NCBI GenBank assembly: GCA_000434915.1
Contig: FR882087.1
Location: 1-64,000 of the forward strand
Length of the DNA: 64,000 nt
Direction of reading: 5' to 3'
From: Ruminococcus sp. CAG:563
Lineage (GTDB): Bacteria > Bacillota > Clostridia > Oscillospirales > Acutalibacteraceae
Position 1 is the stretch's first letter, and every line of letters starts with the position of its first letter. The position numbers were made by a program, and so were the translations under genes. Positions 32,916-42,290 of this stretch are shown here, piece by piece. The notes beneath the pieces are model-generated. The model ran no database searches. It saw only the letters and a list, made by a program, of their open reading frames with translations, and was not told the DNA's origin.

Positions 32916-33356
32916 TCACTTTCCTATCCTCGTCTGCTTGAGGCCTGTGAACTTCTGTCCCCAAGCGTTCGCCCATGCTTCGCAATAAAGGGAATAATAG
33001 GAAACATTGTTATTTTTTCGATAGTTTATGCAGGGCTTGAAATTGCACCAGATGAATGACGGAATCGCAATGACGAGGAACCAGATCGGGCCGAGCAAAA
33101 GAGCCTGCCATGTGTGGCCGTATTCATGGATTCTTGTGTCCCGGAGCCAGTCGTCCGGGCGGTCGGGATTCATAAAAATAAATGTTCCGAATGAAATTCC
33201 GCCCCAGTCGCCAGGCACATATGTAACCGTCGCATTAAAAAATCTTTCATGCTTGCAGCCCTTGATGACCGCAAAAATTATATAGGCAATGAAGCCGATA
33301 AGGTTGATCGGCAATGCCCATGTCCATTCTATAAGATAAAACAAAAACTTTTTCAT
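32916..33356 (-). CDS. Membrane protein with HEXXH motif
   Basis: The 146-residue product has an N-terminal membrane helix, then VPGDWGGISFGTFIFMNPDRPDDW. RIHEYGHTWQ carries the zincin-type HEXXH, followed by a second membrane helix (LGPIWFLVIAIPSFIW). Further on CEAWANAWG could supply a third ligand. The layout recalls small metal-dependent membrane peptidases, but I do not recognise the family and activity is unproven. GGAGG lies upstream at 33366-33370. Confidence 0.78.
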   Translation of the reverse strand: MKKFLFYLIEWTWALPINLIGFIAYIIFAVIKGCKHERFFNATVTYVPGDWGGISFGTFIFMNPDRPDDWLRDTRIHEYGHTWQALLLGPIWFLVIAIPSFIWCNFKPCINYRKNNNVSYYSLYCEAWANAWGQKFTGLKQTRIGK

Positions 33357-33487
33357 ATTTTTAACCCTCCGTTCGCTTTATTCTAACATATTTTTACCTC
33401 TTTGAAAAGAGTATAAAGGCATTTAATCTTGAAAAATAATAAATAATGTGTATAATATATATAACAGTATGAAACGGAGGTTTTAAT

Positions 33488-33691
33488 ATGACAGAAGTTA
33501 CTAAAGATATGCTTATAGGCGATATTCTTGATGCAGACAACGGCACAGCCGAGTTCTTCCTCAACATGGGTATGCACTGCCTCGGCTGCCCCTCGGCAAG
33601 AGGAGAGAGCCTTGAGATGGCGTGCGCCGTTCACGGTGTTGACGTTGAGCAGATGGTTGCAGACATCAACGCTTATCTTGCAAGCAAATGA
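33488..33691 (+). CDS. DUF1858 redox-disulfide protein
   Basis: The 67-residue product matches the small DUF1858 family (hybrid-cluster-protein-associated disulfide proteins). It has TKDMLIGDILDADNG and a CxxC in MGMHCLGCPSARGE. It is cytoplasmic and probably redox-active or metal-binding. GGAGG at 33476-33480 sets the ATG, and a TTGAAA-16-TATAAT promoter lies at 33429-33456. Its stop overlaps the trmK start. Confidence 0.92.
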   Translation: MTEVTKDMLIGDILDADNGTAEFFLNMGMHCLGCPSARGESLEMACAVHGVDVEQMVADINAYLASK

Positions 33692-34368
33692 TTCGACTTA
33701 AGCCGAGACTTCAATCGGCGGCGGATACGGTTCGTGACGGTTCCCGTGTTGCTGACATCGGAACCGACCACGCCTACCTGCCGACAGCGCTCATTTTATC
33801 GGGCAAAATACCGTCTGCCATTGCGGCAGACCTCAGAAAAGGTCCATTGGAAAACGCCTTGGAAACCGTCCGCTCCAATCATATTGAGGACAGGGTTCAG
33901 CTTCGCCTTTCCGATGGGCTTAAATGTGTTTCTCCCGACGATGCCGACGATATCGTTATCGCAGGCATGGGCGGCATTTTGATCTCCGAAATTCTGACAG
34001 ACGCCGAATGGGTCAAGAACGAAAAATACAAGCTTATCTTACAGCCGCAGTCGCATGACGAGGACGTTCGCAGATACCTTTTTGGCAACGGCTTTGATAT
34101 AACAGACGAGACGGTCTGCTTTGAGGACGGCAAGGTTTACATATGTATCGGAGCTGTTTATACAGGCTCAATAACATCACACAGCGAAGCCGAGATTATG
34201 TTCGGCAGTCTCCTCACACGCCACGACGAAGCGGCAGAAGCTTTCATAAATAAAAAACTGAAAAGAATAACCGCTCGCCTTTCCGCACTCAACGCACACG
34301 GCGGTGACGAGGGCGAAAAAGAGCAGCTTGAAGCAATAATAAAAGAGGTGGAAAAATGGCAAAAGTAA
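33688..34368 (+). CDS. trmK: tRNA (adenine(22)-N1)-methyltransferase
   Basis: The 226-residue product has SAM motif I VADIGTDHAYLP, ADLRKGPLENA, DDIVIAGMGGILI (the family NPP-equivalent region) and LILQPQSHDEDVRRYLF. This is the TrmK pattern of Gram-positive bacteria, methylating A22 in tRNA-Leu/Ser/Tyr. It overlaps both the DUF1858 gene and the Nif3 gene. trmK-Nif3 adjacency is a conserved Bacillota arrangement. Confidence 0.94.
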   Translation: MIRLKPRLQSAADTVRDGSRVADIGTDHAYLPTALILSGKIPSAIAADLRKGPLENALETVRSNHIEDRVQLRLSDGLKCVSPDDADDIVIAGMGGILISEILTDAEWVKNEKYKLILQPQSHDEDVRRYLFGNGFDITDETVCFEDGKVYICIGAVYTGSITSHSEAEIMFGSLLTRHDEAAEAFINKKLKRITARLSALNAHGGDEGEKEQLEAIIKEVEKWQK

Positions 34369-35090
34369 AGGATTTTTACGGTTATCTTAACAGCATTGCA
34401 CCCTTTGAAACGCAAGAGGACTGGGACAACAGCGGAATGCTCGTCGGCGATATGAACGCCGAGGTCAAAAAAGCCGCCGTTGTGCTCGATATCACTCACG
34501 AAGAAATCAAAAAAGCCAAAGCAATCGGTGCGGACCTGATAATCAGCCACCACCCTGTCATTTTCAACCCTATCAAATCCGTAACAAAGGGCAGCGTGCC
34601 GTATGAGCTTGTTGCAAGCTCGATCAATGCACTCTGCTGTCACACTCCGCTCGATATAGCGGACGGCGGAACGAACGACAGCCTTGCGGAACTGCTCGGA
34701 ATAAACGTCACCCGTGCCGACGACCCGATATTAAGGCTCGGAACGGTTGAACCGACCACAGCACAGGAGCTTGCGGGTAAAATTGCCAATACTCTCAATA
34801 CGAAAGTACGCTATGCCGACGCAGGCAAAACAATTAAAAAAATCGCAATCTGCACCGGTGCAGGCTGCTCGCTGATTGAAGCGGCAGGTGAAATTGACGC
34901 TTTCATCACGGGCGACGCATCGCATCATAACTTTCTCGACTGTGTTCAAGCAGGCATAACGCTCATTGCGGCCGGGCATTACGAAACGGAAATCATCGTT
35001 GTTCCCGTTCTTGTTAAAAAATTGCAGGCACAGTTCCCCGACATTGAAATCATTGACATTAAACAGGAAAATCCGATAAAATTTATTTGA
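34356..35090 (+). CDS. Nif3-like dinuclear metal centre protein
   Basis: The 244-residue product is the short Nif3/YbgI form without the inserted PII-like domain. Metal site regions are WDNSGMLVG, LIISHHPVIFN, CCHTPLDIADGG and GHYETE near the C-terminus. It forms a hexameric toroid in known structures. Some members have GTP cyclohydrolase I-like annotation, but the function is unsettled. It overlaps trmK and is followed seven bases later by rqcH. Confidence 0.94.
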   Translation: MAKVKDFYGYLNSIAPFETQEDWDNSGMLVGDMNAEVKKAAVVLDITHEEIKKAKAIGADLIISHHPVIFNPIKSVTKGSVPYELVASSINALCCHTPLDIADGGTNDSLAELLGINVTRADDPILRLGTVEPTTAQELAGKIANTLNTKVRYADAGKTIKKIAICTGAGCSLIEAAGEIDAFITGDASHHNFLDCVQAGITLIAAGHYETEIIVVPVLVKKLQAQFPDIEIIDIKQENPIKFI

Positions 35091-35097
35091 GGTAATT

Positions 35098-36852
35098 ATG
35101 GCACTTGACGGAATATTTCTCAGCAAAATTAAAGACGAGCTGCTCAGAGAAATCGCATTCAGCAGAGTTGAAAAGGTTCACCAGCCCTCCCGTGAGGAGC
35201 TGGTTATTCACCTACGCGGAAAAAGCGGAGCAAAGAAGCTTTTCCTTTCGATAAGGGGCAACAGCCCGAGAATTCATCTGACAGAGTACGCACCCGAGAA
35301 TCCGGCTGTTCCGCCGATGTTTTGCATGCTGATGAGAAAAAAACTGCTCAACGCTCAGCTTGTCGATATCCGTCAATCGGGTCTTGACCGAATACTTTAC
35401 CTTGACTTTAACGCCACGAACGAAATCGGCGATAAAATAAAGCTCATTCTCTCCATTGAGATAATGGCAAAATATTCAAATATCATTCTCTTCGACGGCG
35501 ACGGAAAAATCGTTGACGCAATCAAACGTGTTGACCTCAGCCAGTCGGCGGTTCGTCAGATTCTGCCCGGCTTCAAATACATTGCACCGCCGCCGCAAAG
35601 CAAGCTCAACATAACCGACCATACGACAGAGAATATCATCGCACAGATTAAGACTTTCCCGTCAAAATCTCTCTCGTCCGCCGTGCTCGGCACCTTGCAG
35701 GGTGCTTCTCCCCTCACCTGCCGTGAGCTTTGCGGAGAGTACGGCGAACTTTACACTGACGAGATCAGTGACAAGGGCTTTGAGTATCTCTCAAAAAATC
35801 TTGATGATTTACGCAATATCATCATGAATGAATCCGGTGTTCCGTTTATGCTCAAGGACGAAACAGGCAAGCCGGTTGACTTTTCTTTCTTCCCTATCAG
35901 GCAGTACGGCGACCGCTACAGGACGGAGATAAAGTCAAGCTTTTCCGAGCTTCTTGACGAATTCTACTATGAATGTGACCGTCTTGAACGCACGAAGCAA
36001 AAGGGTCAGGACCTGGTTAAGCTGCTCAATTCGGCAATAGCGAGAGTTTCAAAAAAGCTCAGCCTGAGGCAGGCAGAGCTGGCTCACTGTGCGGACAGAG
36101 AAAAGCTAAGAATCAATGCCGAGCTTATCAACGCAAACCTTTACAGACTCGAAAAAGGTGCGCTTTTCTATGACCTTGAAAATTATTATGATGAAGACAA
36201 GCCGATAAGAATTAAGGCCGACCCGTCAAAATCTCCGGCACAGAACGCACAAAAATATTTCAAGGAATATCGCAAGGCAAAGACCGCCGAACAGCTTCTT
36301 ACAGGCTTCATTGAGGAGAGTAAACAGGAGCTTGCTTACCTCGAAACGGTTGCCGACTCACTTGAGAGAGCTGATACGCAGGCTGAAATTGATGAAATTC
36401 GCAACGAGCTTTCACTCGGCGGTTATGTCAAGAAAAAGCGTGGAACGGATAAGAAATCGTCAAAAACACTTCCTCCGATCGAATACAGAACGACTGACGG
36501 ATTCCGAGTTCTCGTCGGCAGAAACAATGTGCAGAACGATAAGCTTTCGCTTAAAACGGCCGCAAAAAATGATATGTGGCTTCACACGCAGAAATTTCCC
36601 GGCTCTCACGTTATAATAGTCAGCGACAACAGGGAGATAAGCGACGAAGCGATAGTTGAAGCGGCCGAAATCGCCGCCTACCACTCAAAGGCTCGTGACG
36701 CAAAGCTTGTACCCGTTGACTACACATATGTTAAAAATCTCAAAAAGCCTCAGGGTGCGCCCTACGGCAAGGTTATATACCACGTTTACTACTCGGTCAA
36801 CGTCACTCCCGACCGTGACAAAATCAACGCTAAATTAAGTAAGGTGAAATAA
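35098..36852 (+). CDS. rqcH: Rqc2-type ribosome rescue factor RqcH (NFACT protein)
   Basis: The 584-residue product has an NFACT-N domain (MALDGIFLSKIKDEL, FLSIRGNSPRIHLTE), a helix-hairpin-helix segment and a long coiled coil (about 280-440). The C-terminal NFACT-R domain contains NDMWLHTQKFPGSHVIIV. RqcH recognises tRNA-blocked 50S subunits and adds C-terminal Ala tails. It was formerly annotated as fibronectin-binding protein A. It has no signal peptide, which agrees with a cytoplasmic ribosome role. Confidence 0.95.
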   Translation: MALDGIFLSKIKDELLREIAFSRVEKVHQPSREELVIHLRGKSGAKKLFLSIRGNSPRIHLTEYAPENPAVPPMFCMLMRKKLLNAQLVDIRQSGLDRILYLDFNATNEIGDKIKLILSIEIMAKYSNIILFDGDGKIVDAIKRVDLSQSAVRQILPGFKYIAPPPQSKLNITDHTTENIIAQIKTFPSKSLSSAVLGTLQGASPLTCRELCGEYGELYTDEISDKGFEYLSKNLDDLRNIIMNESGVPFMLKDETGKPVDFSFFPIRQYGDRYRTEIKSSFSELLDEFYYECDRLERTKQKGQDLVKLLNSAIARVSKKLSLRQAELAHCADREKLRINAELINANLYRLEKGALFYDLENYYDEDKPIRIKADPSKSPAQNAQKYFKEYRKAKTAEQLLTGFIEESKQELAYLETVADSLERADTQAEIDEIRNELSLGGYVKKKRGTDKKSSKTLPPIEYRTTDGFRVLVGRNNVQNDKLSLKTAAKNDMWLHTQKFPGSHVIIVSDNREISDEAIVEAAEIAAYHSKARDAKLVPVDYTYVKNLKKPQGAPYGKVIYHVYYSVNVTPDRDKINAKLSKVK

Positions 36853-36853
36853 A

Positions 36854-39418
36854 ATGCGACTTCTTGTTATTGACGGCAACAGTATAATCAACCGTGCTTT
36901 TTACGGAATAAAGCTTCTGAGCACTAAGGACGGCAAATACACCAACGGAATTTACGGCTTCATGAACATCTTTCACAAGCTCCTTGGCGATTGCCAACCG
37001 GACAGGGTTGCCGTTGCCTTCGACGTCAAGAAGCCGACCTTTCGCCACGAAATGTATTCCGAATACAAGGCCGGCCGCCACGCCATGCCCGAGGAGCTTA
37101 AGCAGCAGATGCCTGTTCTCAAGGAGCTTTTGACGCTCATGGGTTATAAGATTGTCGAAAAAGCAGGCTGGGAAGCCGACGATATTCTCGGTACGCTCTC
37201 TGCTCAGATGAAGGACGGAGACAAGTGCTTCATTGCAACCGGAGACCGTGACAGCTTGCAGCTTGTCAGCGACACGACTACGGTTCTTCTCGCTTCGACA
37301 AAGATGGGCAGAACGCAGACTATTCCCTATGACAAAGCGAAAATCGAAGAGGACTACGGCGTTGAACCGTGGCAGATGATTGAAATTAAGGCTCTCCAGG
37401 GCGACAGCTCAGATAATATTCCCGGAGTTGCGGGAGTAGGCCCTAAAACCGCCGGCGACCTGATTCAGCGTTTCGGCTCGGTTGAAAATATCTACAACAA
37501 TATTGACACCATCGATATAAAGGACAAGCTTCGTGAAAAGCTCGTCAATTCAAAGGACAGCGCAATGCTCAGCCACACGCTCGGTACGATTCGCACGGAC
37601 GCTCCGATTGACACAAACATGGATTATTACATTCCGTCCGCTCCCGAAAGCGGCAAGGCTTCAAGGCTTCTCGCTTCGCTTGAAATGTTCAGCATGATTG
37701 AAAAATTCGACCTTGGCAAGAGTGAGCAGACCGATGTTGAAACGGTCAGTGTTCCCGTCAAGCACCTTGACTCACTCTCTGAAATTCGGCTCGGAGAAAA
37801 AGCTTATTTTGTCCCCGAATTTTCCGACGGCGATATAATTTCAATCGCATTCGACTGCGGCGAATTCATTGCCGTCGTCGAGAACAGCAGCTTCACCTTT
37901 GCTTCGGAGCTTGCCGATATTCTCTCAAACGAAAAAATCGAAAAAATAACATGTAACGCAAAGTCTCTCTATTCATGGGCGTTCATGCGTGGCGTTCGGA
38001 TAAAAGGGAAAGTCAGCGACATCATGATCGCAGGCTATATTCTCAACCCCTCGGCGAGCGACTATTCGCCTGTCAGAATGGCGCAGGAATACGGTGCGCT
38101 ATGCCCCGAGATAAGCGAAGAAAACGAGACGGCTCTCAAAGCCGCCGCTTTAAATGGCGCATGGGAAAAGGTTATCAAACAAATTGAAGAAAATGACCAG
38201 CTTTCCCTTTTATACGATATTGAAATGCCGCTTTCAAAGGTGCTTTCTTCAATGGAGGTCACGGGATTCCTTGTTGACCGTGAGAGCATTCAACAATACG
38301 GAGCGGTGCTTGAAGAAAAAATCAACTCCCTTGTCAGCGAGATATACGACCTTGCAGGCGAGGAATTCAATATAAATTCGCCAAAGCAGCTCGGAACAAT
38401 TCTTTTCGAAAAGCTCCGGCTGCCTGCAAAGAAAAAAACAAAATCGGGATACTCGACCAATGCCGACGTGCTTGAAAGTCTTGCACCCGATTATCCGATA
38501 GTTTCGCTCATTCTCGAATACAGAACGCTTGCGAAGCTCAAATCGACCTACTGCGACGGCTTACAGAAATGCATTGCGCCCGACGGCAGAATTCATTCAA
38601 CGCTCAACCAGACCGAAACAAAGACCGGACGAATTTCTTCGACAGAACCCAATCTGCAAAATATTCCCGTCAGAACACCTGTCGGACGTGAGCTTAGAAA
38701 ATTCTTTATCGCCAAGGACGGCTGTGTACTTGTTGACGCCGACTATTCGCAGATTGAGCTTCGTGTTCTCTCTGACATTGCGAACGACGAAACAATGATC
38801 TCCGCCTTCAACAACGGCGACGATATCCACACAATAACGGCTTCGCAGGTTTTCAATATGCCTGTTGAGGCGGTAACTCCGCTGATGAGAAGCCGTGCTA
38901 AGGCGGTCAATTTCGGCATAGTTTACGGTATCGGCGCATTCTCGCTCGCCCACGACATCGGTGTAACGAGAGCCGAGGCAGATAAATACATCAAGGGATA
39001 TCTTCACCATTTCTCGGGCGTTGACAGCTATATGAAAAACGTCATTGCCCGGGCAAAGGAGGACGGCTACGTTCAAACTTTGTTCAAGCGTCGCCGCTAT
39101 TTGCCCGAGCTTACCGCATCAAATGCTATGATTCGCAACTTCGGCGAGCGTGTTGCAAGAAACATGCCGATTCAGGGAACGGCCGCAGACATAATCAAAA
39201 TTGCAATGGTTCGTGTCTACGACAGGCTTGAAAAAGAAAATCTCAAGGCGAAGCTTATCATGCAGATTCATGACGAACTGATTGTCGAAGCTCCTGAAAA
39301 TGAGCAGGAACAGGTTCAGAAAATTGTTCGTGAAGAGATGGAAAACGCCTGCAAAATGAAAGTCAAGCTCACCGCAGATGTTCATTGCGGCAAGAGCTGG
39401 TACGATGCAAAAGGATAA
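36854..39418 (+). CDS. polA: DNA polymerase I
   Basis: The 854-residue product has a 5' nuclease domain (about 1-290: DGNSIINRAFYG, ATGDRDSLQLV, GDSSDNIPGVAGVGPKTA). A middle exonuclease-fold domain without proofreading Asp/Glu motifs follows, then the polymerase domain. That carries motif A VDADYSQIELRVLS, motif B RSRAKAVNFGIVYG and motif C MQIHDELIVEAP. It replaces RNA primers and fills repair gaps. Loss of proofreading residues is usual in Bacillota PolA. It starts two bases after rqcH; AAGGTG at 36840-36845 precedes it. Confidence 0.97.
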   Translation: MRLLVIDGNSIINRAFYGIKLLSTKDGKYTNGIYGFMNIFHKLLGDCQPDRVAVAFDVKKPTFRHEMYSEYKAGRHAMPEELKQQMPVLKELLTLMGYKIVEKAGWEADDILGTLSAQMKDGDKCFIATGDRDSLQLVSDTTTVLLASTKMGRTQTIPYDKAKIEEDYGVEPWQMIEIKALQGDSSDNIPGVAGVGPKTAGDLIQRFGSVENIYNNIDTIDIKDKLREKLVNSKDSAMLSHTLGTIRTDAPIDTNMDYYIPSAPESGKASRLLASLEMFSMIEKFDLGKSEQTDVETVSVPVKHLDSLSEIRLGEKAYFVPEFSDGDIISIAFDCGEFIAVVENSSFTFASELADILSNEKIEKITCNAKSLYSWAFMRGVRIKGKVSDIMIAGYILNPSASDYSPVRMAQEYGALCPEISEENETALKAAALNGAWEKVIKQIEENDQLSLLYDIEMPLSKVLSSMEVTGFLVDRESIQQYGAVLEEKINSLVSEIYDLAGEEFNINSPKQLGTILFEKLRLPAKKKTKSGYSTNADVLESLAPDYPIVSLILEYRTLAKLKSTYCDGLQKCIAPDGRIHSTLNQTETKTGRISSTEPNLQNIPVRTPVGRELRKFFIAKDGCVLVDADYSQIELRVLSDIANDETMISAFNNGDDIHTITASQVFNMPVEAVTPLMRSRAKAVNFGIVYGIGAFSLAHDIGVTRAEADKYIKGYLHHFSGVDSYMKNVIARAKEDGYVQTLFKRRRYLPELTASNAMIRNFGERVARNMPIQGTAADIIKIAMVRVYDRLEKENLKAKLIMQIHDELIVEAPENEQEQVQKIVREEMENACKMKVKLTADVHCGKSWYDAKG

Positions 39419-39424
39419 TGCAAA

Positions 39425-40372
39425 ATGAAGGTTGTTGTTACGGCAAGAAATTTTTCGACAGATGACAAAACTGCTCTTCAAATGCTCAAAAATGCAGGAT
39501 TTGAAGTTGAGGATCACAGCAAAGAGGACATAGGCAGCGGCACAAACGAGGAATATATCCGTTCACTCGTGCTTGATGCCGACGCAGTTATATGCGGTCC
39601 CGAAAAAATCAGCAACAAGGCAATAGAAGAAAGCAAAAATCTCAAAATTGTCTCCCGCCGCGGAATCGGCTACGATTCGATAGACATTGATTTCTGCAAA
39701 AAGAACGGCATAGCAGTTGCCCGTGCTCTCGGTACGGTTGAGGGCTCGGTTGCAGAAAGCGTTATGGCATATATTCTCTATTTTGCAAGGCGAATCGACC
39801 TGCAAAGCGAGAGCATGAACAAGGGCGAATGGAAGCGAATCATGACCCCGGGCGCAAAAAGTCACACGCTCGGCCTTATCGGATTCGGCGGAATCGGCAA
39901 GGAAATCGCAAAGCGTGCCGTTCCGTTCGGTATGGACGTGCTTTACTATTGCCGCCACCCCAAGGATGAATTCGGTGCACATTACACCGAGCTTGACGAG
40001 CTTCTCGCAAAAAGCGATTACGTTTCAATCAACGTTCCGCTCAACGAAAGCACCGTCAACATGATAGACAAAAAAATATTTTCAAAAATGAAGAACGGAG
40101 CAGTCCTCATCAACACGGCAAGGAGCAAAATTGTTGATACAAATGCACTTGTCGATGCGTTGAAATCCGGCAAGCTCTCCGGTGCGGCGGTCGATGTCTT
40201 TGACAATGAGCCTTGCACGGACTCCCCTCTTATCGGTTTACCGAACGTTGTGCTGACCCCTCACACAGCTCCGTTCACAATAGAAAATTTCCGTGAAATG
40301 AACAACAGGGCTGCCAAAAGCGTTATCGAATTCTTTAACGGAACGCTTGACAGCCGCTATCTGATAGGATGA
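39425..40372 (+). CDS. D-2-hydroxyacid dehydrogenase (phosphoglycerate dehydrogenase-like)
   Basis: The 315-residue product has NAD-binding loop GLIGFGGIGKEIAKR. Catalytic Arg is in INTARSKIVD, Glu in DVFDNEPC and His in LTPHTAPF. The fold and N-terminal catalytic half match D-3-phosphoglycerate dehydrogenases and related D-2-hydroxyacid enzymes. It lacks the ACT regulatory domain, and no serC is nearby, so the exact substrate is uncertain. It lies six bases after polA and is followed by the phosphatase-acetyltransferase fusion. Confidence 0.9.
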   Translation: MKVVVTARNFSTDDKTALQMLKNAGFEVEDHSKEDIGSGTNEEYIRSLVLDADAVICGPEKISNKAIEESKNLKIVSRRGIGYDSIDIDFCKKNGIAVARALGTVEGSVAESVMAYILYFARRIDLQSESMNKGEWKRIMTPGAKSHTLGLIGFGGIGKEIAKRAVPFGMDVLYYCRHPKDEFGAHYTELDELLAKSDYVSINVPLNESTVNMIDKKIFSKMKNGAVLINTARSKIVDTNALVDALKSGKLSGAAVDVFDNEPCTDSPLIGLPNVVLTPHTAPFTIENFREMNNRAAKSVIEFFNGTLDSRYLIG

Positions 40373-40376
40373 TAAT

Positions 40377-41240
40377 ATGACAATTACCTTTGTTTGCACA
40401 GGCAATACCTGCCGCAGTGCAATGGCAGAGGGCATTTGCAAAAGGCTCATTGCCGACAGAAAAATCGAAAACATAACCTGTCAAAGCTGCGGTCTCGGCG
40501 CATTTACGGGCGACAGTGCATCGCCGCTTGCACTTTGGGCGGCAAGAATGCACGGCACGGACATTTCCGACCACCGTTCAAGGCAGATCAATCAATATAT
40601 TTTTAACGAAACCGACCTCATGGTATGCATGACGAAGGCACATAAGCAGGCAATCATGACGCTGAATCCGAAATTCAAGGTCATTGTTCCCGAGCCTGAA
40701 ATCTCCGACCCTTACGGCGGCGACGAGGACGTTTACTCCGCCTGTGCGGATCAGATTGAAAGCTTCGTTTCAAGGCTTCTCGACGCCCTGACTGCCGAAA
40801 TCAAGCCTATGTCGGCAGAACATGTTTCGGAAATTGCCGAGATAGAAAAGCTCTGCTTTTCCGCTCCGTGGACGGAGAAAGGAATCGCCGAGGAGCTTGA
40901 TAATGATAACGCTCATTTTCTCGTCGCTCAGTCGGGCAAAAATGTTCTCGGCTACATCGGCGTTCACGAGGTTTGCGGCGAGGCATATATTGACAATATC
41001 GCAGTGCGTCCCGATTACAGGCGGCTCGGACTCGGCGAAAAGCTTCTAAAGGCGGCACAGAAAAATGCGTTCGGCAGGAAGTGTGAATTCATTACGCTTG
41101 AGGTTCGCAGAAGCAACGAAAAAGCGATTTCGCTGTATAAAAAGCTCGGCTACCAAACGGCAGGCGAGCGTAAAAATTTCTATACAAATCCCGCCGAAGA
41201 TGCGGTCATCATGACATTGAAAGAATGTGATATCAAATGA
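40377..41240 (+). CDS. Fusion: low-MW protein tyrosine phosphatase + RimI acetyltransferase
   Basis: The 287-residue product joins two normally separate proteins. Residues 1-142 are a low-molecular-weight phosphatase. Its P-loop VCTGNTCRSAMAE has Cys7 and Arg13, and the general acid Asp is in EISDPYGGDED. Residues 143-287 are a GNAT domain of the RimI type (MSAEHVSEIAEIEKLCFSAPW, YIDNIAVRPDYRRLGLGEKL, FITLEVRRSNEKAISLYKKLGY). RimI acetylates the N-terminus of ribosomal protein S18 and is usually encoded next to tsaD, as here (ATGA overlap). The reading frame is continuous and both active sites look intact. Confidence 0.92.
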   Translation: MTITFVCTGNTCRSAMAEGICKRLIADRKIENITCQSCGLGAFTGDSASPLALWAARMHGTDISDHRSRQINQYIFNETDLMVCMTKAHKQAIMTLNPKFKVIVPEPEISDPYGGDEDVYSACADQIESFVSRLLDALTAEIKPMSAEHVSEIAEIEKLCFSAPWTEKGIAEELDNDNAHFLVAQSGKNVLGYIGVHEVCGEAYIDNIAVRPDYRRLGLGEKLLKAAQKNAFGRKCEFITLEVRRSNEKAISLYKKLGYQTAGERKNFYTNPAEDAVIMTLKECDIK

Positions 41241-42241
41241 AAATATTATCCCTCGAATCCTCGTGTGACGAGACTGCGGCCGCCGTCGTTGAGGACGGCA
41301 GAAAGGTACTGTCAAGCGTTGTAGCTTCCCAGGTGCAGGAGCATATTATCTACGGCGGAGTTGTGCCGGAGATTGCCTCACGCCGTCATGTTGAAGCCGT
41401 TTCCGGCGTTATCGGCAAGGCCCTGAGCGATGCCGGCTGTACCCTTGACGACATTTCGGCAATCGCCGTTACATATGCGCCCGGACTTATCGGCGCACTT
41501 TTGGTCGGTGTAAATTATGCAAAGGGTCTGTCGCTTGCGAGCGGAATTCCGCTTGTTCCCGTGCATCACCTGCGTTCACACATTGCCGCAAACTACATCA
41601 CCCACCCCGAGCTTGAGCCTGAATTTCTCTGCCTTGTTGTTTCGGGCGGACACAGCCATATTGTCGAGGTCAGGGACTATACAAAGTTTAAAATCGTCGG
41701 CTACACTCATGACGACGCAGCAGGCGAAGCGATGGATAAAGCGGCAAGAGCGATGGGTCTGCCCTACCCAGGCGGTCTTAACCTTGACCGTGTTGCAAAG
41801 GACGGCGACCCGACGGCATACAAAATGCCGCACCCGAGAGTTGACGGTGCACCCTATGATTTCAGCTTTTCGGGGCTGAAAACCGCCGCATTGAACACAA
41901 TAAATATTGCAAAGCAGAAGGGCGAGGAGATAAACGTTCCCGACCTTGGCGCATCGTATATAAAGGCCGTTGTACGCTGCCTGACCGAAAACACGGAGAA
42001 AGCGGCAAAGGACCTCGGTTATAAAAAGATCGTGCTTGCCGGCGGCGTTTCGGCCAACTCGGTTCTCCGCAGGGATATGGAGGCTCTTTGCAAAAAGAAC
42101 GGCTGGGAGCTTTTCGCTCCCGAACTTAAATATTGCGGCGACAACGGCGCAATGGTCGGCGCACAGGGCTATTATGAATTCATCGGTGGCAATACCGCCG
42201 ATATGTCATTGAACGCCTATGCGACAATGAGTATTGAATAA
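41237..42241 (+). CDS. tsaD: tRNA N6-threonylcarbamoyladenosine synthase subunit TsaD
   Basis: The 334-residue Kae1/TsaD protein has LSLESSCDETAAAVVEDG at the N-terminus. Metal motif HHLRSHIAA (HxxxH) is present, then SGGHSHIV, DDAAGEAMDKAARAMGLPYPGG and C-terminal KIVLAGGVSAN. It transfers threonylcarbamoyl to A37 of ANN-decoding tRNAs, together with TsaB and TsaE, which are not in this window. It overlaps the upstream fusion gene by four bases and is followed by a bidirectional terminator. Confidence 0.97.
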   Translation: MKILSLESSCDETAAAVVEDGRKVLSSVVASQVQEHIIYGGVVPEIASRRHVEAVSGVIGKALSDAGCTLDDISAIAVTYAPGLIGALLVGVNYAKGLSLASGIPLVPVHHLRSHIAANYITHPELEPEFLCLVVSGGHSHIVEVRDYTKFKIVGYTHDDAAGEAMDKAARAMGLPYPGGLNLDRVAKDGDPTAYKMPHPRVDGAPYDFSFSGLKTAALNTINIAKQKGEEINVPDLGASYIKAVVRCLTENTEKAAKDLGYKKIVLAGGVSANSVLRRDMEALCKKNGWELFAPELKYCGDNGAMVGAQGYYEFIGGNTADMSLNAYATMSIE

Positions 42242-42250
42242 AAAAATTTC

Positions 42251-42290
42251 AGCCGCAAAGCAAATTGTGATGCTTGCTTTGCGGCTGTTT
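42251..42290. terminator. Bidirectional terminator between tsaD and the small OAD-linked gene
   Basis: AGCCGCAAAGCAA (42251-42263) pairs with TTGCTTTGCGGCT (42274-42286), with T-runs on both strands: GTTTTTA on the plus strand and ATTTTTTTA on the minus. Confidence 0.93.

Noticed and set aside
36854..39418. Proofreading activity of PolA
   Set aside because: The exonuclease-fold region lacks the DxE, Asp and YxxxD motifs. This is common in Bacillota and not remarkable.
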